This document shows positions 1 to 8,668 of a stretch of 64,000 nucleotides of DNA, in pieces. The stretch comes from [Mycobacterium] stephanolepidis (GTDB taxonomy: Bacteria > Actinomycetota > Actinomycetes > Mycobacteriales > Mycobacteriaceae): assembly GCF_002356335.1 (NCBI RefSeq), contig NZ_AP018165.1:4650001-4714000 (forward strand), in the 5' to 3' direction. A program made the translations under genes and the position numbers. The first letter of the stretch is position 1; each line of letters begins with the position of its first letter. The notes beneath the pieces were generated by a model. It was not told the origin of the DNA. It made no database searches and saw nothing but the letters and a program-made list of their open reading frames with translations.

Positions 1-76
1 CACGCCACATGGGATGGTCATCGACCACCATCACCGAAATCTGCTCGTCGTCAATGCTTTCCGGGTTTTCGGTCAC
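1..76 (-). CDS. LuxR-type two-component response regulator, N-terminal fragment
   Basis: Only the first 25 codons lie in the window; the gene runs off the left edge. The readable start is a GTG at 76, and the peptide contains VVDDHPMWR, the first beta strand and acidic pocket of a receiver domain as found in NarL/LuxR-type regulators. The GTG overlaps the TGA of the upstream histidine kinase gene by 4 nt (GTGA), so the two are translationally coupled and should form a cognate pair. By family it would be phosphorylated on a receiver Asp and bind DNA through a C-terminal HTH. That HTH is not visible here, so the LuxR assignment rests on the receiver sequence and on the partner kinase. Confidence 0.8.
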   Translation of the reverse strand, partial: MTENPESIDDEQISVMVVDDHPMWR

Positions 77-1248
77 AACCCCACCTCCTGCGACTTGGGC
101 ACCGTGATCTCCCATTCGGTGCCTGCACCCGGCGCTGTCTCCAGCAGGACGGCCCCGCCCAGATCAGCCACCCGGCCCAGAATCGATCGGGATACCCCCA
201 TCCGTCCCTCACGTTCTGCCTGGTCCAGCCTGCCGTCGGCGATACCACTACCGTCGTCGCGCACCGTCACGACCACCGAATCCTCGAGATCTTCGATGAG
301 CACGTAGGCGTGTGCCTGCGGCCCGGCGTGCAAGGCCACGTTGGACAGTGCGCTACGTACCACGGCCGCCAGCTCGCTGGCCATGTGCTGACCGATGAGC
401 ACGGGAGAGCCCGGCGCCGAGACCGATACCGCGGTACTGGCCTGCGTGCGCAGGAGCGGGCGCAGATCGACCAATTCGTCGTCGGCCAACATCGTCTGGG
501 TAGCACCCGAGATCAGCTCCCGGAGAGCCACTTCCTGCTCACCTGCGATGGCGGCCAGCTCCGCTGTCGGACCGCCGATCTCAGTGCCCCGCCGTTTCAC
601 GTAGGACAGCACCTGAAGTACCCCGTCGTGCACCTGCCGTGCGAGCCGTTCGCGTTCGATGGCCGCTGCGGCCGCACGCTCCGCGCGCCGCAGTTCATGA
701 AAGGTGCGCTTCGCGGTGGTGGATGCGGCGCCAATCGCGAGCCCCACCACCACCAAGGCCGGCATGGTGGAATCGAGCCACAGTGCACTCACGGGCAGCC
801 CACGCGCGGCGATGCTGATGGCGGCCAGGACGAACCCCGAGATGACACCGGCGAGCTGCCCGCGCAGCAGGCCCATGGACACCACCGCATTGGCAACCCA
901 CAGCGTGGTCGGCAGGGTTTGATGTCCGCTGTACCACTGCACATCGACTACCAGCCGCCCGGCAAGCATCAGCGCAATGACGATCACCTGATCGCACAGC
1001 ACCAGCTGCCAGCGTCGAAGCCAGTTGCGCGACAGTGCGACTGCCGCGAATCCTGTCCATATCGCCATGCCCGCATACAGTGCCCAGCTCAGTGCTTGCC
1101 GGTCGTAATGGGTGTAAGAGGTCAGCTGTGAGGCCAACAACGCGTACCCAAAACTCGCCAATCGGAACACCTGCGCGGCACGCCACAGCGATGCCGTCGG
1201 ATCGTTACCGCTCACCCAACGTGGGACGGTTCCGTGTCCGGATGCCAT
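73..1248 (-). CDS. MacS-family sensor histidine kinase
   Basis: Membrane sensor kinase of 391 aa. The first ~175 residues hold several hydrophobic segments. A HisKA_3-type dimerisation helix follows, with the phospho-acceptor His at residue 207 (ARQVHDGVLQ), and then a HATPase_c domain with N box near Asn303, G1 box DDGSGI (331-336) and a G2 region around 348-352. This is the layout of NarX/DesK-type kinases and of the actinobacterial MacS group. The stop overlaps the GTG of the response regulator gene. The AI-2E-type permease gene lies 9 nt upstream on the same strand, so the three are probably co-transcribed. The signal sensed is not evident from the sequence. Confidence 0.88.
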   Translation of the reverse strand: MASGHGTVPRWVSGNDPTASLWRAAQVFRLASFGYALLASQLTSYTHYDRQALSWALYAGMAIWTGFAAVALSRNWLRRWQLVLCDQVIVIALMLAGRLVVDVQWYSGHQTLPTTLWVANAVVSMGLLRGQLAGVISGFVLAAISIAARGLPVSALWLDSTMPALVVVGLAIGAASTTAKRTFHELRRAERAAAAAIERERLARQVHDGVLQVLSYVKRRGTEIGGPTAELAAIAGEQEVALRELISGATQTMLADDELVDLRPLLRTQASTAVSVSAPGSPVLIGQHMASELAAVVRSALSNVALHAGPQAHAYVLIEDLEDSVVVTVRDDGSGIADGRLDQAEREGRMGVSRSILGRVADLGGAVLLETAPGAGTEWEITVPKSQEVGL

Positions 1249-1257
1249 AACGGTCCG

Positions 1258-2457
1258 TCAGTCCTTGGGCGGAGCCGGGCCCAATTCCGGCACACCGTTG
1301 CTTGGACCGGCGCCGACTGCGGGCGGGCCCCCGTCGGGCACCATCTCTGGGTCGAGGATTTCCGCTTCCTCTTCTCCCTCAACCAGATACGGATCGGCGG
1401 AATCCTCGGGTTCGATGAGGGCCCGGATCGCGGTGTTGAGCACCGCGACGGTCGGCACCGCCAGAAGTGCGCCGATGATTCCGCCCAATACGCCGCCCGC
1501 GGCGATGGACAACACCACCGCCAGCGCGTGGATCTGCACCGCATGGCCCATGATGAGCGGTTGCAGCACATGGCCTTCCACCTGCATCACCACAATCACG
1601 ATGACCAAGATCATCAACGCGGTAAAGGCGCCCTTGGTGATGAGCGCGATGAATACCGCCACGAAACCGGAGATCGCCGCACCGATGATGGGGATGAAAG
1701 CACCCAAGAACACCAGCGAGGCCAGCGGAAGCGCCAGCGGCACACTGAAAGCCGCGAGGCCCACGCCGATGCCGATGGCATCGACCAGTGCCACCGCGAC
1801 CGTGGCGCGCACGTAGCCGATCAGTGAGCCGAAGCCGAGGACACCGGCGCGACGCACCCGCGGCCGCACCGCCGTCGGGAAGATTCGGGTGACGAACTCC
1901 CAGATCTCCTTGCCGCCGTAGAGGAAAAAGATGGTGGTGAACAAGGTCAGCACCGCACCGGTGATGATCTCGGTGACCGTGGTGGCCGTGGCCAGCGCCC
2001 CGCTGGTGACCCTTCCCTGGTTGTCCTTGATGGCATTGACCAGAGCATCGCCGGCCTTACCGATCTGGTCCTCACTGACGTGGAACCGGCTGTGGATCGC
2101 CCAGTTCTTCAGCGACTCGATGCTGTTGGTCAGCTGCGTCGACAGGTCCGGCAGACCCTTGATGAACTGGTCCACCACAAAAGTCAGGATCCCGCCGACC
2201 GCCGCGCTTCCGGTCAGCATGACCACGACGACCGCCAGCGAACGCGGAACCTTATGCCGCTGAAGGTAGTTGACCGTGGGAACCAGCAGCGCCGAACCCA
2301 TCAGGGCGAGCAGCAGCGGGATGGTGATCGTCTTGAGATGCCAGAACAACCATAACGAGGTGAGCCCGAAGGCAAGCAGCACCAGCAGGCGCCAAGCCCA
2401 TGCCGCCCCCTTGCGCACATACGGATGAACCGACTCGGCTGCGTCAGCGTGCGTCAT
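1258..2457 (-). CDS. AI-2E family (PerM-type) membrane transporter
   Basis: A 399-residue polytopic protein with about eight hydrophobic segments and the family's central soluble segment (about 90-150). The C-terminal tail from ~345 is acidic, then Pro/Gly-rich, and likely cytoplasmic. It resembles the AI-2 exporter-like (UPF0118) family and probably corresponds to M. tuberculosis Rv0205, because orthologues of Rv0204c to Rv0198c follow to the right. Substrates of mycobacterial members are not established. The ATG at 2457 is the natural start. It appears to lead the operon with the histidine kinase and response regulator genes. Confidence 0.85.
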   Translation of the reverse strand: MTHADAAESVHPYVRKGAAWAWRLLVLLAFGLTSLWLFWHLKTITIPLLLALMGSALLVPTVNYLQRHKVPRSLAVVVVMLTGSAAVGGILTFVVDQFIKGLPDLSTQLTNSIESLKNWAIHSRFHVSEDQIGKAGDALVNAIKDNQGRVTSGALATATTVTEIITGAVLTLFTTIFFLYGGKEIWEFVTRIFPTAVRPRVRRAGVLGFGSLIGYVRATVAVALVDAIGIGVGLAAFSVPLALPLASLVFLGAFIPIIGAAISGFVAVFIALITKGAFTALMILVIVIVVMQVEGHVLQPLIMGHAVQIHALAVVLSIAAGGVLGGIIGALLAVPTVAVLNTAIRALIEPEDSADPYLVEGEEEAEILDPEMVPDGGPPAVGAGPSNGVPELGPAPPKD

Positions 2458-2512
2458 GCGCCGAGCGTAGCCGCGATGAGCCGCTTGCGCGAAGAGCTGA
2501 ACAATTCAGCAA

Positions 2513-3391
2513 CTATCCCTTCGGCGCAGGCTCGGCGAGTACCTCGGTCAGCCACTTCACGACGAGTTCGGGCTGCTCGTCGACGATGAAGTGGCCACAG
2601 TTGGGCACTTCGGTGATGTTCAGATCGTCGGCGTGGTCTTTGAAGCCGTCGAGCAGCGACGGGTGCACAGCGACATCGTCGAGCCCGAACAGCACCCGCA
2701 CCGGCATCGCGAGTTTCTGATCGTCGTACGGGCCGCGCGCCAATCTGGCGAATTCCTTGCCGACCATCGACCGGTAGATCTTGGATCCGGCCACCCGGCG
2801 GTCGCGGTCACGGAAACAGCCGCGGAAGAAGTCCACCGATTCCTTGGGCATGCCGCTACGGCGGATGAACCACCACAGGGTCGGCGACAGGTGCGATAGC
2901 GGTCCGACGACGGGGGCTCCCACCACGAGCTGGTAGGCCAGCTTGTGGGCATGCCTGGCGACGCGGCCCGGCTCCTGCCACACCGGCGGAATGTTGAGGA
3001 TGGCCAGTCGCTTGATCCGCGACGGCGCTTTCAGCGCCACCAGCTGCGCCGTCCAACCACCCCAGTCGTGTCCGACCAGATCGAAGGATTCGAGCCCCAG
3101 CGCATCGGCCGCGGCCAGCACATCGGAGGCAAACTGCTCCTTCTCGTAGCCCGTCGGGGCGACCTCGCTCCACCCCGCGCCACGAAGATCGATGGCGTGC
3201 ACCCGGTATCCGGCATCGGCCAGGGCCGGGATCACCTTGTGCCACATCCACCAGTTCTCGGGCCAGCCATGCAACAACACGACCGGTCGTCCATCCTGCG
3301 GTCCGGCTACGGCCACGTGGATCTTCACGTCCCCGGCTTGCACATATTCATGGGTCACGCCCTCGAGGACGGGCATGCTGCGCTGCGTCAT
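2513..3391 (-). CDS. Alpha/beta-hydrolase, epoxide hydrolase (EphF-like)
   Basis: About 292 aa from the ATG at 3391. An HGWPE oxyanion-hole motif sits near the N-terminus, the nucleophile elbow is GHDWGG (Asp nucleophile, as in epoxide hydrolases and haloalkane dehalogenases rather than Ser), and the catalytic His lies in NCGHF near the C-terminus. An acidic residue in FGLDDVAV is the likely third member. The cap region contains the F-x-x-C-F-R-D-R-D pattern common in mycobacterial Eph proteins. By family it hydrolyses lipid epoxides to diols. The frame stays open upstream to another ATG at 3475 encoding an imperfect copy of the N-terminus (see findings), so the start is not fully certain. 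Confidence 0.82.
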   Translation of the reverse strand: MTQRSMPVLEGVTHEYVQAGDVKIHVAVAGPQDGRPVVLLHGWPENWWMWHKVIPALADAGYRVHAIDLRGAGWSEVAPTGYEKEQFASDVLAAADALGLESFDLVGHDWGGWTAQLVALKAPSRIKRLAILNIPPVWQEPGRVARHAHKLAYQLVVGAPVVGPLSHLSPTLWWFIRRSGMPKESVDFFRGCFRDRDRRVAGSKIYRSMVGKEFARLARGPYDDQKLAMPVRVLFGLDDVAVHPSLLDGFKDHADDLNITEVPNCGHFIVDEQPELVVKWLTEVLAEPAPKG

Positions 3392-3533
3392 GAACCGCAC
3401 CCTACCGCGCAGTAGGTTCCGCGGCGCGAGCGCGGCCTCCACATATGCATCCGTAAGACCTGCAAGAACTGGCATGCTTCGTCATAGCGGGCGGATAAGA
3501 GTACAAGTGAAGTAGACCGATCGGAATACCTAG

Positions 3534-5057
3534 GTGATGGAACGGCTGCGCGAATGGTTTCGGGCCATGCATGTGCTGGGCCCCCGCTGGACGGTGTTCG
3601 TGGCATCGATGGTCGGCATCAATGCCGCCACCCTGCTGTTGCTGTTCTACTTCTTGCGCCATTGGATGCCGTTCAAACGGCCGGCCGACGACTGGGTCTT
3701 CGAGAACGGTCCCCCACTGTTCTGGCTTCTGTTCGGAGTCATGATCGTCACCAGCGTCGGCTGGGCGCTGCATATGGAACACCGACTGGCCCGCTGGTAC
3801 TGCCGAGGCGGGCCGCCCACCGCGTTGGAGTTACGCACCGCGTTGACCGCACCCCTTCAGCAGTCGCTGCTGCACCTCGGTGGTTGGGCCATCGGCGCCG
3901 GAGTGTTCATCGCGGTGGGCGCCATGCACGACTCCAAGTGGACTCTGGCCACCATCATCGGGTGTGTGCAATCGGCGACGGCCAGCTTCGGCCTCACCTA
4001 CCTGCTCGGTGAGCGCATCCTGCGCCCCATCGCAGCCAAAGCGTTGAGCGCCAGCGAGTTTCACGGACGATTCGCCCCCTCTGTATTCGTGCGAGTTCGC
4101 CTGAGCTGGTGGATCGGCACTCTGGCACCTGCGATCGGGATCATCGCGCTGTGCGGCATGGCCCTCTGGAAGCCGGAGGACTTGACCTCGACACGCGACC
4201 TTGCCCTTACGGTCCTGCTCATCGTCTCGACCACCCTGGTCGGCAGTTACGGACTCGCTCTGCTCACCGCCGGACAGTTGGCCGACCCCGTACGCCAATT
4301 GCGCACCGCCATAAGCGATGTGGCGCAGGGCGACTTCGAGGCACGCGTCGACGTCTACGACGGCAGCGAGCTGGGCGTCTTGCAGGCCGGGTTCAACCGG
4401 ATGATGCAGGTGGGTGAGGAACGTCGTCAACTGCGCGAACTATTCGGTAAGCACGTGGGTGCCGACGTGGCCAGTCAGGCCCTGCAGCTCGGCACCAACC
4501 TCGGCGGCGAGAACCGTTACGTTGCAGTGTTTTTCGTCGACATGATCGGGTCGACGTCGATGGCTTCCGATCGCGACCCCGAAGAAGTACTCACCATCCT
4601 CAACGACTTCTTTCGCATCGTGGTGGAAGTGGTCGACAGCCGCGGCGGCTTCGTCAACAAATTCGTCGGAGACGAAGCGCTGTCGGTCTTCGGCGCCCCG
4701 TTGCACCGCCCGGATGCCACTACCGCCTGCCTGGCGGCTGCCCGCGAGCTGCGGGACCGGCTCAACGAGGACTTCCCCCACCCCTTCGAGTTCGCCATCG
4801 GGGTCTCGGCAGGGCTGGCGGTCGCCGGGAACGTCGGTGCACCCGAACGCTATGAGTACTCGGTGATCGGCGACCCGGTAAATGAGGCTTCGCGGCTCAC
4901 CGAACTCGCCAAACACCGACCCAGCCGCCTGCTCGCCTCGACAAATGCGCTCTATTTCGCCGACCCCGATGAGCAAAAACACTGGGATCACGGCGACTCT
5001 GTGCTGCTCCGGGGCCGCACCAGGGCGACACACCTAGCGTGGCCTGCGGGAACCTGA
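3534..5057 (+). CDS. Membrane class III adenylate cyclase with HAMP domain
   Basis: 507 aa with about six membrane segments in residues 20-245, a HAMP linker (about 246-297), and a class III cyclase domain from ~325. The catalytic set is complete: metal Asp336 (FVDMIGS) and Asp380 (VGDEAL), adenine-selecting Lys376 and Asp447, and transition-state Asn450 and Arg454 (GDPVNEASRL). It should therefore make cAMP. The layout matches M. tuberculosis Rv1318c/Rv1319c/Rv1320c/Rv3645-type cyclases. GTG at 3534 or ATG at 3537 may be the start. It sits between the Rv0205-like and Rv0204c-like genes, where M. tuberculosis has no cyclase, so it looks like a lineage insertion or rearrangement. The next gene starts 27 nt downstream on the same strand. 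Confidence 0.92.
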   Translation: MMERLREWFRAMHVLGPRWTVFVASMVGINAATLLLLFYFLRHWMPFKRPADDWVFENGPPLFWLLFGVMIVTSVGWALHMEHRLARWYCRGGPPTALELRTALTAPLQQSLLHLGGWAIGAGVFIAVGAMHDSKWTLATIIGCVQSATASFGLTYLLGERILRPIAAKALSASEFHGRFAPSVFVRVRLSWWIGTLAPAIGIIALCGMALWKPEDLTSTRDLALTVLLIVSTTLVGSYGLALLTAGQLADPVRQLRTAISDVAQGDFEARVDVYDGSELGVLQAGFNRMMQVGEERRQLRELFGKHVGADVASQALQLGTNLGGENRYVAVFFVDMIGSTSMASDRDPEEVLTILNDFFRIVVEVVDSRGGFVNKFVGDEALSVFGAPLHRPDATTACLAAARELRDRLNEDFPHPFEFAIGVSAGLAVAGNVGAPERYEYSVIGDPVNEASRLTELAKHRPSRLLASTNALYFADPDEQKHWDHGDSVLLRGRTRATHLAWPAGT

Positions 5058-5084
5058 AAGAAGTGGCCAGTCCGCGCCGTTACT

Positions 5085-6293
5085 GTGGTGCCCGTGCCCG
5101 ATGACCGTGACCCACTCGACGGCGGCTGTACGCCGCCCGAAGGAAGCGGTCCGGCCTCGTGCCCAGACGATCCCGAAGCGGATACCGCGCCCCAACCCGT
5201 CATCAAGCAACGGGGAAAGTACTGGTGGTTGCGCTGGGCGGTCCTCGTGCTCCTGGCGATCGTGCTCGCTGTGGAGATCGGATTCGTCTCCGATCAGCTG
5301 GCATCGGCCTGGCGCAGCCTCAAGACCGCCAACCCGTGGTGGGTGCTGGCGGCAGCGTTCGCAGCGATGGCCTCGATGCACAGCTTCGCGCAGATCCAGC
5401 GCACGCTGCTGCGTTCGGCGGGCGTGAAGATACGTCAATGGCGCTCTGAGGCCGCTTTCTACGCCGGCAACGCGTTGAGCACCACGTTGCCCGGCGGACC
5501 CGTGCTCTCGGCCACCTTTATCTATCGGCAGCAGCGACTCTGGGGTGCGACCCCGGTCGTGGCGTCCTGGCAGTTGGTGATGTCCGGGGTGCTGCAGGCG
5601 GTGGGTTTGGCGATCCTGGGATTGGGCGGGGCATTCCTGTTGGGCGCCAAGACCAACCCGTTCTCGCTGATCTTCAGCATCGGCGGATTGTTGGCCATCT
5701 TGCTCCTGGCACAGGCGGTCGCATCGCGTCCGGAGATGCTCGACGGTATCGGTGTGCGAGTCCTTCGCTGGGTCAACGATGTTCGCGGCAAGCCGCCGAT
5801 GATGGGGGTGGCGCGCTGGCGCGAGATCCTCAAGCAGATGGAAGCGGTGACGCTGACCCGGCGTGCCCTCGGCGAGGCGTTCGGCTGGTCGCTGTTCAAC
5901 TGGATCGCCGATGTGGCGTGTCTGGCCTTCGCGGCCTATGCCGTGGGCAGCCGACCCTCCCTGGTCGGTGTCATGGTCGCCTATGCCGCGGCGCGGGCCG
6001 CCGGTTCGCTTCCGCTCATGCCCGGTGGCCTGCTGGTGGTGGAGGCCTTCCTGGTTCCCGGCCTGGTGTCCTCCGGGATGACGCTGCCCGACGCGATCTC
6101 CGCCATGCTCATCTACCGTGCGGTCAGCTGGATCTTCATCTCCGCGATCGGCTGGGTCATTTTCTTCTTCCTCTTCCGCGACGAGAGCCAGATCGACCCC
6201 GATGCCACGCCGAGTCCATCCAAGGAGCCCGAACCCGGCCCCGACGCCCGGCCCGGCGACCCTCCAAAAAATTCTTCCGATCCCCCGAAATAA
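5085..6293 (+). CDS. YbhN/LPG-synthase-like integral membrane flippase (Rv0204c-like)
   Basis: 402 aa. A hydrophilic N-terminus of ~45 residues is followed by about eight membrane segments typical of the lysylphosphatidylglycerol-synthase transmembrane/UPF0104 family. Characteristic stretches are NALSTTLPGGP (about 125) and RAAGSLPLMPGGL near 305. The C-terminal ~35 residues are Pro/Asp-rich. Members are thought to move lipids or lipid-linked intermediates across the membrane; no catalytic aminoacyl-transferase domain is present. Its place next to mmpL11 matches Rv0204c. Several in-frame GTG codons (5085, 5088, 5094) precede the body and none has a clear Shine-Dalgarno, so the start may be off by up to three codons. 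Confidence 0.8.
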   Translation: MVPVPDDRDPLDGGCTPPEGSGPASCPDDPEADTAPQPVIKQRGKYWWLRWAVLVLLAIVLAVEIGFVSDQLASAWRSLKTANPWWVLAAAFAAMASMHSFAQIQRTLLRSAGVKIRQWRSEAAFYAGNALSTTLPGGPVLSATFIYRQQRLWGATPVVASWQLVMSGVLQAVGLAILGLGGAFLLGAKTNPFSLIFSIGGLLAILLLAQAVASRPEMLDGIGVRVLRWVNDVRGKPPMMGVARWREILKQMEAVTLTRRALGEAFGWSLFNWIADVACLAFAAYAVGSRPSLVGVMVAYAAARAAGSLPLMPGGLLVVEAFLVPGLVSSGMTLPDAISAMLIYRAVSWIFISAIGWVIFFFLFRDESQIDPDATPSPSKEPEPGPDARPGDPPKNSSDPPK

Positions 6294-6347
6294 AGCGGAC
6301 TATGGTCCGGTTGTCATGAATGTCCTACCCAACTTTGAGGAGCATTC

Positions 6348-6887
6348 ATGACCACCACCACGCCAGTTCTGGCCCCCGGAACCTGGACCATCGACTCGGT
6401 TCACTCGGACATCACGTTCTCCGTACGCCACCTGGGCGTTTCGAAGGTCCGCGGCTCGTTTACCGACTTCAGCGGTGACATCACCGTCGCCGAGGACGGC
6501 ACTCCCTCGGTATCGGCCACCATCAACGTGGCCTCTGTCGACACCCGCAACGACCAGCGCGACGGCCACCTGCGTTCGGCCGACTTCTTCGACACCGACA
6601 ACCACCCCACCGCCACCTACCGATCCACCTCGGTGCGCGCCGACGGTGACGACTACATCGTCGACGGTGAACTGACCCTGCATGGCGTCACCCAGCCGGT
6701 CTCGCTGAACCTGTCCCTGGAGGGCGTCGGCCCCGGAGCACAGGGTGGCGCTGTCGCCGGCTTCGAAGCCGGCACCGAGATCAACCGCGGCGACTTCGGC
6801 GTCACCGGCGGTGCCGGACTGGTCGGCGAGAAGGTCACACTGACCTTCAACATCGAAGCCGGTCACCCGGAGGCACCCTCCAACTGA
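6348..6887 (+). CDS. YceI family lipid-binding protein
   Basis: 179 aa starting at ATG 6348 with a strong ribosome site (GAGGAG about 8 nt upstream). The sequence has the YceI hallmarks: WTIDSVHSDITFSVRHLGVSKVRG at the N-terminus (shown here in two overlapping cues, W-T-I-D and VRHLGVSKVRG), the SVDTRNDQRDGHLRSADFF block, and HGVTQPVSL. The fold is a lipocalin-like barrel that binds polyisoprenoid or similar lipids in characterised members. No signal peptide is visible, so this copy is probably cytoplasmic. It lies 54 nt after the flippase-like gene on the same strand. Confidence 0.9.
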   Translation: MTTTTPVLAPGTWTIDSVHSDITFSVRHLGVSKVRGSFTDFSGDITVAEDGTPSVSATINVASVDTRNDQRDGHLRSADFFDTDNHPTATYRSTSVRADGDDYIVDGELTLHGVTQPVSLNLSLEGVGPGAQGGAVAGFEAGTEINRGDFGVTGGAGLVGEKVTLTFNIEAGHPEAPSN

Positions 6888-6917
6888 TCGCCGCACGGCA
6901 CCCGCTACGGTCGGGGA

Positions 6918-7319
6918 ATGCCCAGCGTGCAACAGAATTCGTCACCCCAAACGCCGGTGACATCCGTACTGCTCTCCCTGGTACTGGATGTCATCGGCGT
7001 CTTGGTCTTCTGCACCATCGGCCGCCGCAGTCATGCCGAGGGCATCACGCTGGTGGGTGTGTGGGAGACGGCGTGGCCGTTCTTGTCGGGTGCCGGAGTC
7101 GGCTGGCTGTTGAGTCGGGGTTGGTCGCGTCCGACATCCGTCGCGCACACCGGCGTCGCGGTGTGGGTCTGCACGGTGCTGTTCGGGATGATCTTGCGCC
7201 GCCTGAGCAACCAGGGCGTCGCGTTCAGCTTTGTCATCGTCGCCTCGCTGGTGACTGCCCTGTTCCTGCTGGGGTGGCGCGTCATCGCGACCCGGCTCAG
7301 CGGAACGGCCCGCAGGTGA
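6918..7319 (+). CDS. DUF3054 family membrane protein
   Basis: 133 aa with four predicted membrane helices and the DUF3054 signature DVIGVLVFCTIGRRSHAEG at about residues 16-34. Function is unknown. The ATG at 6918 has a weak ribosome site (CGGGGA). It follows the YceI gene by 30 nt on the same strand and may be part of that operon. Confidence 0.82.
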   Translation: MPSVQQNSSPQTPVTSVLLSLVLDVIGVLVFCTIGRRSHAEGITLVGVWETAWPFLSGAGVGWLLSRGWSRPTSVAHTGVAVWVCTVLFGMILRRLSNQGVAFSFVIVASLVTALFLLGWRVIATRLSGTARR

Positions 7320-7397
7320 TCAAGAAATAGCGAGGCCTCCGTCAGGATCCCGTCAACACGCTTGGATACACACCCCGCTCCCCCGCAAGCTGGCTGC

Positions 7398-7523
7398 ATG
7401 GAAGGTCTCGCCGCCGTGCTGGTGCCCCTCGCCGGTTATGCCGTAGTGCTGCTGTCGGTGCGGTATCTCAACCGCCACGATGACATGTCCCCTCTCGCGG
7501 GCCCGGAGGTCTTGACCCGCTAG
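7398..7523 (+). CDS. Possible 41-aa single-helix membrane peptide
   Basis: A short reading frame starting MEGLAAVLVPLAG with one hydrophobic helix (about residues 3-21), then a basic/polar tail (RYLNRHDD) and a short C-terminus. It is preceded by 78 nt of non-coding sequence with no strong Shine-Dalgarno, so expression is uncertain. Size and topology resemble small membrane subunits such as KdpF, but the sequence does not match KdpF and no transporter gene is next to it. It is followed by the hairpin at 7536-7591. Confidence 0.35.
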   Translation: MEGLAAVLVPLAGYAVVLLSVRYLNRHDDMSPLAGPEVLTR

Positions 7524-7535
7524 CCCCCAAAACAC

Positions 7536-7591
7536 CGAGTGCGAGCCTCGCGCGGATATCTCCAGGGAAATCCGCGCCAGACTCGCACTCG
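7536..7591. terminator. Two-step inverted repeat between convergent genes
   Basis: Outer arms CGAGTGCGAG (7536-7545) and CTCGCACTCG (7582-7591) pair perfectly over 10 bp. Inner arms GCGCGGAT (7550-7557) and ATCCGCGC (7570-7577) pair over 8 bp around a 12-nt loop, with a 4x4 internal loop between. It lies between a rightward small frame (stop 7523) and the leftward haemophore gene (stop 7608), so a bidirectional transcription terminator is the simplest reading. There is no U-tract, as is common for mycobacterial hairpins. Confidence 0.6.
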
Positions 7592-7607
7592 AATTGGGTA
7601 TGTGGCC

Positions 7608-8327
7608 TTAGACGCGAGGACCGGGGGCGGGACCTGTACCCACCGGGCCGGCCGGAGCCGGAGCGACGGCGGCGGGAGCCGGTCCGGGCGCGGGACCGGG
7701 GCCCTGCGGGAAGCTGGCAGCCGGTACCTGGTTCTGAATGGCCGACTGCACCGCCGGATTCTGCACGAGAGCCTGCGCGGCCGGGTTCTGCGACAGCGCG
7801 GTAAGCAGCGCGGGGTTGACGCCCATCGCGGCCGGGTTCAGGCCGCCACCGTTGACCACCTGGGCCAGGTCCAGCGGCAGACCGCACTTGGTGCGCAGGT
7901 CATTGAGCGGTGCGGCGATGCCACCGAGCGAACCGGCCACATCGGGCCGCGACACCAGGTAACTCTGCGTCTTCGCGGCGATCTGGTCCTGCGGGGCGGC
8001 CTTGATCTCAGTGAAGGCCGCATCGACGTCCGGATGCTGCTCCAGGTAGCCCGCGGCGTTCTGCACCACGTTGCCGACGGTCTTGGTCATCTTGCTGGCC
8101 TGGCATCCGTCCGGCGTGGGTGTGGCCGGAGTCACAGTCGCCGCGGCGGGTGCGGCAGCGTTCGGGACGGGTGCCGGTGCGACGGGAGCCGCCGGGGCCG
8201 GGGCGGGGGTCGGGGGGATTGGTTCGGCCGCGGCAATCGGTGCCAGGGCGCTCATCGCGAGCCCGCCAGCGAGAACACCTGCGCTCAGCAAGCCGTAGGC
8301 CGTGCGCCGCGAGGTTGTGGCTGACAT
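7608..8327 (-). CDS. Secreted haem-binding protein with haemophore (MHB) domain, Rv0203-like
   Basis: 239 aa from ATG 8327, which has a near-consensus ribosome site (AGGAGGA). A Sec signal peptide ends about residue 33 (SALAPIAAAEP), a Pro/Ala-rich linker follows, and then comes a compact helical domain. That domain has two Cys (in DGCQ and TKCGL) and the haemophore-family pattern of AGYLEQHPDV and SYLVSRPDVAGSL with PLNDLRTKCGL. The C-terminal ~70 residues are Pro/Ala/Gly-rich and probably disordered. In M. tuberculosis, Rv0203 works with MmpL11 and MmpL3 in haem acquisition. Here too it is divergent from mmpL11 and shares a 341-bp intergenic region with it. Confidence 0.85.
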   Translation of the reverse strand: MSATTSRRTAYGLLSAGVLAGGLAMSALAPIAAAEPIPPTPAPAPAAPVAPAPVPNAAAPAAATVTPATPTPDGCQASKMTKTVGNVVQNAAGYLEQHPDVDAAFTEIKAAPQDQIAAKTQSYLVSRPDVAGSLGGIAAPLNDLRTKCGLPLDLAQVVNGGGLNPAAMGVNPALLTALSQNPAAQALVQNPAVQSAIQNQVPAASFPQGPGPAPGPAPAAVAPAPAGPVGTGPAPGPRV

Positions 8328-8668
8328 GACATTCCTCCTACTTGGTTGGGGGATTACAGCCAACGTATCGAAATTCGGCGCCATTTCGAAACACGGACGC
8401 GCGTAGTGACCAGAGCGTTACCCACTCTTTATCGTCGGCCAGATTCTGAATTTCACGATCCGATTTTTGGCTCAGCGCAACGTTGCCAGGGAGCGCGAAA
8501 AGCACGTCCAGCCACCACTGGTTTTTCGCCAAGGCAGGCTGTTAGTAAACGCGTCATCGCAGGTTGCCGGGATATATACAGACAGGGGGCACGGTTGGTC
8601 GCGTTGCTGTAGCATCACGACCACGCCACAGGAGACTGCGTGCGTCACACCGAACGACAGGAACCATC
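8328..8668. promoter_or_regulatory. Divergent intergenic region between haemophore gene and mmpL11
   Basis: 341 bp holding both promoters. It is AT-richer than its neighbours in places and contains an inverted repeat TCGAAAT-8 nt-ATTTCGA (8368-8389) close to the haemophore start, which could be an operator. The mmpL11 ribosome site (AGGA, 8659-8662) is at its right edge. I see no good IdeR/iron box here, although haem-uptake genes might be expected to have one. Confidence 0.4.

Noticed and set aside
4440..5033. Antisense frame opposite the adenylate cyclase domain
   Set aside because: The cyclase catalytic motifs are all in the forward frame; the antisense frame is a composition effect.
7398..7523. 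KdpF of a Kdp potassium transporter
   Set aside because: Size fits, but the sequence lacks the KdpF pattern and no kdpA/B/C follows.
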